DNA from: CAZDHT01 sp964505325
Lineage (GTDB): Bacteria; Planctomycetota; PUPC01
NCBI GenBank assembly: GCA_964505325.1
Contig: CAZDHT010000326.1
Location: forward strand, 1-5,030
Length of the DNA stretch: 5,030 bases
Direction: 5' to 3'
In this document: positions 1 through 3,843 of the stretch, piece by piece
Layout of the letters: each line of letters begins with the position of its first letter
How positions within the stretch are numbered: the first letter of the stretch is position 1
Program-made: the position numbers and the translations under genes
Notes under the pieces: model-generated
The model's input: the letters and a program-made list of their open reading frames with translations, nothing else
What the model was told of the DNA's origin: nothing
The model's database searches: none

Positions 1-166
1 TCTGGCCGGTGCCAGCCGTGTTCGAGATGGTCACGGTGTCGCTTCGCTGCTTGTCGGCGTTATCCCACCAACTCGGGGGATCGGTGGGGACCGGTGCCGC
101 CAGCGCCGGACCAACCAGGCTCAGCGAAAACGCGGCCACCAACACAACCAAGACCAACTTTCTCAT
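1..166 (-). CDS. N-terminus of an exported protein (partial, runs off the left edge)
   Basis: The first 55 codons are visible, from ATG at 166. The start is well supported by a perfect AGGAGG at 180-175 with 8 bases of spacing. The N-terminus is a classic Sec signal peptide: basic MRK, a hydrophobic core LVLVVLVAAFSLSLVG (residues 4-19), and an A21-L22-A23 signal peptidase I site before A24. There is no lipobox cysteine, so it is not a lipoprotein. The mature part begins APVPTDPPSWWDNADKQ and is polar with paired tryptophans. I do not recognise the family. Since a PEP-CTERM protein is nearby, it could be another surface protein of that kind, but its C-terminus lies outside the window. A hairpin sits just upstream of the ribosome binding site. 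Confidence is high that it is a gene and that it is exported; no function is assigned. Confidence 0.85.
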   Translation of the reverse strand, partial: MRKLVLVVLVAAFSLSLVGPALAAPVPTDPPSWWDNADKQRSDTVTISNTAGTGQ

Positions 167-186
167 AGACCGGGCCTCCTAAGAGC

Positions 187-206
187 GGTGTGTTGAAAAA
201 CACACC
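187..206 (-). promoter_or_regulatory. Leader hairpin just upstream of the ribosome binding site of the exported-protein gene
   Basis: GGTGTGTT and AACACACC form a perfect 8-bp stem around a 4-base loop (TTTC in the minus-strand transcript). Only 6 bases separate it from the AGGAGG at 180-175. No T-run follows on the minus strand, so it is not an intrinsic terminator. As a 5'-UTR element it could stabilise the mRNA or tune translation; this role is inferred. Confidence 0.5.
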
Positions 207-293
207 AGACCAGCCAACAGACCTGCGTGATCGCCGCCACGGCGACTCGTGCCGCTTCAGCGGTGCAACGTCCGAACACGGACTGCCGGCAAA

Positions 294-308
294 GCAGACA
301 TCAGACCA
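294..308 (-). promoter_or_regulatory. Weak sigma-54-like promoter candidate for the exported-protein gene
   Basis: On the minus strand TGGTCTGATGTCTGC keeps the invariant GG and GC with exactly 10 bases between them and is followed by TT. However, the -24 half matches TGGCACG poorly (TGGTCTG) and the -12 half is CTGC. A start near 282 would give a leader of about 116 bases, similar to the much better promoter at 1806-1791. The sequence match alone is weak. Confidence 0.15.
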
Positions 309-360
309 GGAAACACGTCATCCTCTCTGGCTGAGCTTGTCTCCTTTCTCTGTCCCATCC

Positions 361-391
361 GAACGGCTATCGCTGGGGCCGGCGGCCGTTC
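361..391. other. Stable interrupted hairpin in the gap between the membrane-protein and exported-protein genes
   Basis: GAACGGC (361-367) pairs perfectly with GCCGTTC (385-391). Inside it, CGCTG (371-375) can pair with CGGCG (380-384) around a GGGC loop, leaving a 3-base bulge (368-370). The inner pairing is better on the plus-strand RNA (G-U) than on the minus (A-C mismatch). No T-tract follows on either side. It lies about 90 bases past the stop of the membrane-protein gene and could help end that transcript, or be structural only. A second, weaker inverted repeat, GTCGAG/CTCGAC, lies at 421-443, closer to that stop. I see no gene in 187-482. Confidence 0.35.
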
Positions 392-482
392 AACACCGGC
401 ATCGCACTATGGACCGCCCTGTCGAGGCTGAAACGCTCTCGACCCGCTGCCGGCGGCGCAGGGCGCAATTCGCGTCAGCCAA

Positions 483-740
483 TCACGCTGCCTTGCGCCG
501 CGCCGGAAACGTGACCACTGGGCCCGGCCCGCGCCGCGACTCAACATCCTTCGCCGGCGCGGCCAACGAGACCCCGGACGATCCCGGCCAAAACGCTTTC
601 TCAACTCCGAACTTCCCGACTTCCTCGCGGGATACCCACCAGGAAATCACCCACATCAGGGAGACGATCAAGGCGATGCCTCCCGCGAAGAGAACAAGAC
701 TCACGCTTGCTATTGCGAGTGTGGCTAGCAACAGCTCCAT
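483..740 (-). CDS. Small single-pass membrane protein, 85 aa
   Basis: ATG at 740 is preceded by AAAGGAG (755-749) with 8 bases of spacing, a strong ribosome binding site. Residues 3-35 form one long hydrophobic stretch (LLLATLAIASVSLVLFAG... to ISWW) containing small residues and a GG pair: a membrane anchor or uncleaved signal anchor. Arg-Glu-Glu follows directly. The remaining roughly 50 residues are hydrophilic, rich in Pro, Ala and Gly, with clustered Arg/Lys near the end (ESRRGPGP, PARRKAA), which fits a cytoplasmic basic tail with the N-terminus outside. No known domain is recognised and no function is assigned. It stands alone, about 260 bases from the gene upstream and 316 from the one downstream. 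A longer opposite-strand frame over the same DNA has no ribosome binding site or domain and was not accepted. Confidence 0.65.
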   Translation of the reverse strand: MELLLATLAIASVSLVLFAGGIALIVSLMWVISWWVSREEVGKFGVEKAFWPGSSGVSLAAPAKDVESRRGPGPVVTFPARRKAA

Positions 741-1000
741 ATTCCAAGCTCCTTTGAAATGGTGACGGTGAGTGCACCAGCTTGTCTTCCCGGGCAGCCG
801 CGCTCTCAGGCAAACCCGCCCCGAAGGCGCGGTCGGATAAGCCCACTACACCGTGGACCGCCGTAGATGCCCGGCGTTACACTCCGGCCGTCTTGCGTTT
901 CACTTCATGCGCACCCTCCTTGTTCTAGGGTCTGGCGTAGAGCAACTCACATCTTCCTAAGTTCAGCGCCGGAACGAAGTTGTCATCCCACGATACGGCG
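741..1000. other. Gap without a gene; contains an orphan ribosome-binding-site-like sequence
   Basis: No frame here looks coding. On the minus strand AAGGAGG (921-915) is followed 6 bases later by ATG AAG TGA, a two-codon frame, and 11 bases later by GTG (903) opening an 8-codon frame that ends at 877. A minor 4-bp hairpin (GGTG/CACC, 767-778) lies upstream of the membrane-protein ribosome binding site. I see no sigma-54 or convincing sigma-70 promoter for the 740 gene. Confidence 0.4.
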
Positions 1001-1165
1001 TTACGACGCGGCTACCTGCCTGTTTCGGGCGTGCCGGACGCCTTCGACCGAGATCGTGCTCTTGCACGTCGGGCAGTGCCACAGCTCGACCGGCGGCAGC
1101 TTGCCGAGCTGTTGCACGCTGTAGAAGCGCGCACGTTCGTGGTTGCAGGCGTATCTCCTAACCAT
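1001..1165 (-). CDS. Small zinc-ribbon-like protein, 54 aa
   Basis: The 54-residue product carries C7-x-H9 near the N-terminus and C31-P-T-C34 after a 21-residue spacer, a layout typical of one-zinc ribbon or treble-clef mini-proteins (C-x-H ... C-x2-C). The text around the second pair, LWHCPTCKSTIS, resembles zinc-ribbon knuckles. Roles for such proteins include nucleic-acid or protein binding; none can be assigned here. Start choice: three in-frame starts exist (1210, 1174, 1165). The extended anti-16S match GAGGAGGTGAT (1183-1173) overlaps the 1174 ATG, so ATG 1165 is the best spaced. The extra residues of the longer forms add no motif. TAA stops at 1003-1001. Codon third positions are GC-rich, as expected for a real gene here. 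The tail (RHARNRQVAAS) is basic. Confidence 0.65.
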   Translation of the reverse strand: MVRRYACNHERARFYSVQQLGKLPPVELWHCPTCKSTISVEGVRHARNRQVAAS

Positions 1166-1172
1166 GGTTAGC

Positions 1173-1183
1173 ATCACCTCCTC
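1173..1183 (-). promoter_or_regulatory. Extended ribosome binding site that decides the start of the zinc-ribbon gene
   Basis: GAGGAGGTGAT is an unusually long complement to the 3' end of 16S rRNA. Its last bases include the ATG at 1174, which leaves that codon too close to be the start and points to the ATG at 1165. Confidence 0.7.
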
Positions 1184-1198
1184 ACAGTTGCACAGCGC

Positions 1199-1225
1199 TG
1201 CCGTGGGCACAAAGCCCCCGCGGCA
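1199..1225 (-). promoter_or_regulatory. Leader hairpin upstream of the zinc-ribbon gene
   Basis: In the minus-strand RNA TGCCGCGGG pairs with CCCACGGCA with a single C-A mismatch. An alternative fold pairs TGCCG/CGGCA outside and GGGC/GCCC inside around a TTTGT loop. The structure ends about 15 bases before the ribosome binding site. No T-run follows, so it is not a terminator. Any regulatory role is inferred. Confidence 0.35.
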
Positions 1226-1301
1226 TTTCCATATGCCCGTCTACTTCCTTAACCGTTCTCTCTGGGCATAGTAGGTCCAGCCGGGCAGAGCCCGAGCCGG
1301 C

Positions 1302-1328
1302 GCACCCGGGCGCGGAGCGCGCGGGCGC
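1302..1328. other. GC-rich hairpin between the 79-aa and zinc-ribbon genes, possible terminator
   Basis: CCCG (1305-1308) pairs with CGGG (1322-1325) and CGCG (1311-1314) with CGCG (1318-1321) around a 3-base GAG loop. A GG bulge separates the stems, and two further pairs extend it outward. It lies about 95 bases past the stop of the 79-aa gene. There is no T-tract, and the surrounding GC skew makes chance pairing likely. Confidence 0.25.
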
Positions 1329-1422
1329 TAGGTCTGCATCCTTTCCGTGCTGTCGTTGGTTTGCTCACATCACGAGCAAGGCGGATCAGATGAGGTCAAC
1401 ACCCGCCTGCTCGGGTCACACG

Positions 1423-1662
1423 CTAGTTCCACTCAGGCGCGCCCGGGCCCGGTGTTTCCGCGCCGTCGGCCCGGTAAACCCGGTGTGCCGTCGGCTCCGG
1501 CCCAGGAGCGCTTGCCTTGTCGATCCCCACGCAGAGCGAGGTCTCCGGCGGCTTCCCGCCGAGACAGAACTGCTGGAATCGCGTCTGCGCCACCATCTTG
1601 GTAGCAGCCAGCCAGCCGGTGTTGTGAAACGGAAACGGCACGTGAAAACCGCTGGACGCCAT
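1423..1662 (-). CDS. Orphan small protein, 79 aa, behind a sigma-54-type promoter
   Basis: ATG at 1662 is preceded by GAAGGAGA with core AAGGAG at 1676-1671 and 8 bases of spacing, so the start is well supported. A longer frame beginning at 1733 adds only Arg-rich sequence with no ribosome binding site. The product has an aromatic and His-rich N-terminus (GFHVPFPFHNTGW, residues 5-17), two cysteines (C33, C44), a stretch GKPPETSLCVGIDK, and a Pro/Gly-rich C-terminus ending PGAPEWN. There is no signal peptide or membrane segment, so it is probably a small cytoplasmic protein. I do not recognise a family. Codon third positions are strongly G/C, as in the neighbouring real genes. What marks it out is the promoter at 1806-1791, which would make it a target of an activator such as the one encoded next door. 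Confidence 0.6.
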   Translation of the reverse strand: MASSGFHVPFPFHNTGWLAATKMVAQTRFQQFCLGGKPPETSLCVGIDKASAPGPEPTAHRVYRADGAETPGPGAPEWN

Positions 1663-1680
1663 TTTCGCTTCTCCTTCACC

Positions 1681-1700
1681 GTCCCGGCCCCGCCGGGGAC
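1681..1700 (-). promoter_or_regulatory. Leader hairpin just upstream of the ribosome binding site of the 79-aa gene
   Basis: GTCCC and GGGAC at the two ends pair perfectly, and GGC/GCC pairs inside with a one-base bulge around a GGG loop. It ends 4 bases before the AAGGAG at 1676-1671. It could set translation efficiency; this is inferred. Confidence 0.35.
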
Positions 1701-1790
1701 CCTTAGGACTTCCCGCCGCGTCCGCCGCCTCATTCAGGCCGGCGCCGCAGCGCGTACGACTTCTTCATGCCACTTTTAGTCATCTTGTAA

Positions 1791-1806
1791 CGCAAATCGC
1801 GTACCA
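1791..1806 (-). promoter_or_regulatory. Sigma-54 (-24/-12) promoter for the 79-aa gene
   Basis: TGGTACGCGATTTGCG on the minus strand carries the invariant GG and GC with exactly 10 bases between them, plus ACG in the -24 box and TTTGC in the -12 box. Against TGGCACGNNNNTTGCW it differs at one -24 base (T for C) and at the last base. The predicted +1 is an A at 1780, giving a leader of about 118 bases to the ATG at 1662. It points in the right direction and lies downstream of a sigma-54 activator gene. Confidence 0.6.
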
Positions 1807-1977
1807 GGGGCGTAAGAAAACGGCAGGAGAAATGGTAGGTAATTACTCACCAAGGACTTACGTCGCGGAAATGGTCCGGCACACCGGCCCTCGCCCCGCA
1901 ACGGACCGACCAGAACGGTACCGCCGCGAGAGGCCCAACTCGCCCCAAGCGCGTGGCGCGCCGCACGTTCCCCACAG

Positions 1978-2010
1978 CCGGCCACTATGGACGGCGACCG
2001 GCTACAGTGG
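1978..2010. repeat. Two imperfect 13-bp direct repeats, 20 bp apart, upstream of the 1806-1791 promoter
   Basis: CCGGCCACTATGG (1978-1990) and CCGGCTACAGTGG (1998-2010) agree at 10 of 13 positions and are offset by 20 bp, about two helical turns. They lie at roughly -198 to -230 from the predicted start at 1780, a usual distance for an upstream activator site. The rest of the 1807-2102 stretch holds no gene I can support. Confidence 0.25.
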
Positions 2011-2102
2011 CGCCAACAGGGGCCCCCACCCGTGCCCGCCAACGGTCACCAGACAGGACAGCGGAGGCGCCGTCTCCCGCCGCGGGTCACGAATTCCGCT
2101 GC

Positions 2103-2121
2103 CTCGGCTCCAAGAACCGAG
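2103..2121 (-). terminator. Hairpin after the sigma-54 activator gene
   Basis: In the minus-strand RNA CTCGGTTC pairs with GAGCCGAG over 8 bp with one G-U pair and a 3-base TTG loop. It lies 25 bases past the stop codon. No T-tract follows, so termination by this hairpin alone is uncertain. Confidence 0.4.
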
Positions 2122-2145
2122 ACATATTTGGTGACCCAGAGCGGG

Positions 2146-3174
2146 CTATTGCCGGTAGTGCCCCGGGTCTATGCTCAGACGCTTCATCAGCCGGCCCAGC
2201 CGGCGCCGTTCGATACCCAAGAGCCGGGCCGCCGCGGTCTTTCGCCCGCCGGTGTACTCCAAAGCCTGCACGATGACGTTTCTTTGCGCCATGTCGAGCG
2301 TGGGGAACGGAACCAGCCGCGCCTCGGCCGTGCCGCACTGACGCACCACCGCAGGCAGAACCGCTACGGGGATTTCCTCCGTCGTTGTCAGGACGTACGC
2401 CCGTTCGATCGCGTTGCCCAGTTCCCGTACGTTTCCCGGCCAACTGTACCGAAGCAGGCATTTCTCGGCTTCAGGCGAGAGGCTCCGTTCCGGTTCGCTG
2501 TACAGCTTGGACAACTGTTTGAGAAAATGCTCGGCCAGAGGCAGGATGTCATCCGGGCGTTCACGGAGCGGCGGTATGTGAATCTTCACCACGTTGATGC
2601 GGTAGTACAGGTCGCTCCGGAACGTCCCCTCCCGCACCATGTCCTCGAGTTGGCGGTTGGTGGCGCAGAGCACCCGCACGTCCACCGGGAACGATTGGGT
2701 GGAACCTACAGGAGTGACCCGACCCTCTTCCAGCACGCGGAGGAGCCTGGCCTGGAAGTTGAAGTCCAACTCGCCGATTTCATCGAGGAAAATCGTCCCG
2801 CGGTCGGCGGCGCGGAAGAAGCCCAGCGTATCGCGGTCGGCGCCGGTGAATGCGCCCTTGACGTGTCCGAACAACTCGCTCCCGAGCAGCTCGCCCGACA
2901 GGTTCGCACAGTCCAGGGGGATCAGCGGGCCTGTCGCCCGATCGCTGGTATAGTGGATGTACTGGGCAACGATCTCTTTCCCGGTGCCGCTCTCGCCACA
3001 CAGCAGGACCGGGGACTGGCGCGGCGCGATTGTCTTCGCCACGTCGAATACGCTCAGGAGCGCCGCCGACTTGGCGATGCACTCCAGGTCAGCTCCCGCA
3101 GCGGGAACTGGCGACAGTCGTCTTTTCTGGGAGCCCCCTGCGGTGGGGCTATCCCACATTACCTCGGATTTCAC
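2146..3174 (-). CDS. Sigma-54-dependent transcriptional activator (AAA+ plus Fis-type HTH, no sensory domain)
   Basis: This 342-residue protein is a bacterial enhancer-binding protein: it hydrolyses ATP to open promoters held by RNA polymerase with sigma-54 (RpoN). All key motifs of the central domain are intact: Walker A GESGTGKE (60-67), ELFGH (100-104), the sigma-54-contacting GAFTGA loop (107-112), Walker B GTIFLDE (126-132), sensor I ATNR (171-174), the Arg-finger segment FRSDLYYR (185-192) and sensor II PGNVREL (246-252). Residues about 296-333 form a Fis-type DNA-binding helix-turn-helix (GGRKTAAARLLGIERRRL). Only about 30 residues precede the AAA+ domain, so there is no receiver, PAS or GAF domain. 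This is the PspF-like layout, in which control comes from a partner protein or from expression level. GTG at 3174 is chosen because GAGAGGA lies 5 bases upstream; an ATG at 3159 is the alternative. A sigma-54 promoter lies about 240 bases upstream. The family call is certain; its targets are not known. Confidence 0.97.
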   Translation of the reverse strand: MKSEVMWDSPTAGGSQKRRLSPVPAAGADLECIAKSAALLSVFDVAKTIAPRQSPVLLCGESGTGKEIVAQYIHYTSDRATGPLIPLDCANLSGELLGSELFGHVKGAFTGADRDTLGFFRAADRGTIFLDEIGELDFNFQARLLRVLEEGRVTPVGSTQSFPVDVRVLCATNRQLEDMVREGTFRSDLYYRINVVKIHIPPLRERPDDILPLAEHFLKQLSKLYSEPERSLSPEAEKCLLRYSWPGNVRELGNAIERAYVLTTTEEIPVAVLPAVVRQCGTAEARLVPFPTLDMAQRNVIVQALEYTGGRKTAAARLLGIERRRLGRLMKRLSIDPGHYRQ

Positions 3175-3179
3175 TTACG

Positions 3180-3221
3180 TCCTCTCCGCCCGTTCTCCTC
3201 GGCACAGTCTTCCTCTCCGCC
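3180..3221 (-). repeat. Repeated 11-bp purine-rich element (GGCGGAGAGGA) in the activator leader
   Basis: TCCTCTCCGCC occurs at 3180-3190 and again at 3211-3221, read GGCGGAGAGGA on the transcribed strand, 31 bp apart. The copy nearer the gene is the ribosome binding site of the activator. The other sits 5 bases before a GTG (3205) that opens a short overlapping frame. Confidence 0.5.
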
Positions 3222-3267
3222 AGGACTGCGCGGGCCCAAACGCCCACGGATCAGTCAGTCCAGACTG
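3205..3267. repeat. Cluster of CAGTC/GACTG repeats in the activator leader
   Basis: CAGTC begins at 3205, 3252 and 3256, and its complement GACTG at 3224 and 3263: five copies in 63 bases. The two GACTG copies are part of a repeated GACTGCGC, 39 bp apart. Copies in opposite orientation can pair in more than one way in RNA, including around the upstream GGCGGAGAGGA element, or could be protein-binding sites on DNA. Confidence 0.4.
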
Positions 3268-3393
3268 CGCAGCCCACACAACTAAAGACGCTCATCCTTG
3301 CGAACGCTGCGCCAACCGGGTCCTCTTCCGGCCGACATGGGGTCGGTCGCTCCGCGAGAGGCCTGCATCCGTCTAAACGGGCTCTCCAACTGT

Positions 3394-3403
3394 ATCGGCC
3401 GAT
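3394..3403. repeat. 10-bp palindrome at the predicted transcription start
   Basis: ATCGGCCGAT is a perfect dyad whose edge coincides with the +1 predicted from the promoter at 3429-3414. It could be an operator, or chance in GC-rich DNA. Confidence 0.25.
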
Positions 3404-3413
3404 TTGCACATAC

Positions 3414-3429
3414 AGCAAACGCCGTGCCA
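3414..3429 (-). promoter_or_regulatory. Sigma-54 (-24/-12) promoter, full consensus, upstream of the activator gene
   Basis: TGGCACGGCGTTTGCT on the minus strand matches TGGCACGNNNNTTGCW at every defined position, with the GG-N10-GC spacing. The predicted +1 is an A at 3403, about 229 bases before the GTG at 3174. No convincing gene lies between, so the activator would be the first gene transcribed and is probably itself sigma-54 dependent. Confidence 0.75.
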
Positions 3430-3782
3430 GAGGAAGCTGAAAAAGACGCGGCAGGGACGGCAAGTCGCATAACTCCCTACAGATTGAGAGGTTATCCCGC
3501 TAGAAATTCTGCTCTGAGTTGTTACTGCCGACGGGTGAGGCAGGCTCGACGTGGATTTTACGAAACGCCCGATCCGGGCACATGATACTATGTCTTTGGC
3601 ATGCAGTACCTTACGGAATGTTGCCCATGGGCAACGCCACCCGGCGGTGGGGCTTGAACGCATCAGCGAACGCAGACCGCGCAGGAAGACCGGCCGGAGA
3701 TGGAAATCTGCGGGAATTCGCGGGCGTGGGCTCCTGTGGCTGTTGCAGCTGGGCCCTGATCGGTGGTCTCCACCCATGACGC
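3430..3782. other. Gap without a gene upstream of the sigma-54 promoter
   Basis: Open frames on both strands here lack ribosome binding sites and protein-like composition. The stretch contains the 3620-3635 palindrome, a small dyad GCCCG-ATC-CGGGC (3567-3579) and a 5-bp hairpin CCACC/GGTGG (near 3637-3650). It fits a control region for the promoter at 3429-3414. Confidence 0.5.
3620..3635. promoter_or_regulatory. 16-bp perfect palindrome, candidate upstream activator site
   Basis: GTTGCCCATGGGCAAC is perfectly symmetric with no spacer, so it suits a dimeric DNA-binding protein better than an RNA hairpin. Its centre lies about 224 bp upstream of the predicted start at 3403, within the usual range of enhancer sites for sigma-54 activators with Fis-type helix-turn-helix domains. 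Confidence 0.4.
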
Positions 3783-3813
3783 GGCCCCCTCAATCCATCT
3801 GATCGAGGGGGCC
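3783..3813 (-). terminator. Strong hairpin after the PEP-CTERM gene
   Basis: GGCCCCCTC and GAGGGGGCC form a perfect 9-bp stem. In the minus-strand RNA it continues through one G-U pair and three more pairs to a 5-base loop, 13 bp in all. It begins about 31 bases past the stop codon at 3844. The fold is better on the minus strand (G-U) than on the plus (A-C), matching the gene direction. No T-tract follows, so it may act by blocking exonucleases or with Rho. Confidence 0.65.
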
Positions 3814-3843
3814 AGGTCAGTTGTCCCTTTTCTTCCTCTTTGG

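Noticed and set aside
190..765. 191-codon plus-strand frame
   Set aside because: It starts with GTG inside a hairpin, has no ribosome binding site, a composition without domains (Arg/Pro/Ser-rich), and overlaps the better supported minus-strand membrane-protein gene.
1285..1298. Sigma-54-like GGCTCGGGCTCTGC upstream of the zinc-ribbon gene
   Set aside because: The spacing is right, but it lies in very GC-rich, self-complementary DNA where GG-N10-GC is expected by chance. The -12 box is CTGCC and the predicted start is a T.
1776..2042. 88-codon minus-strand frame
   Set aside because: It has a TTG start without a ribosome binding site, Gly/Arg-rich random composition, and covers the sigma-54 promoter of the 79-aa gene.
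1832..2134. 100-codon plus-strand frame beginning after AGGAGAA
   Set aside because: The SD-like GGAG is only 2 bases from the ATG, and the product turns into Arg/Pro-rich sequence with no recognisable motif.
1987..3285. 432-codon plus-strand frame
   Set aside because: It is the antisense of the sigma-54 activator, whose minus-strand frame has complete family motifs. The long frame is a by-product of high GC.
3373..3777. 134-codon minus-strand frame between the PEP-CTERM hairpin and the sigma-54 promoter
   Set aside because: It has no ribosome binding site, begins right after the terminator-like hairpin, runs across the sigma-54 promoter, and its protein looks random (Ser/Arg/Cys-rich).
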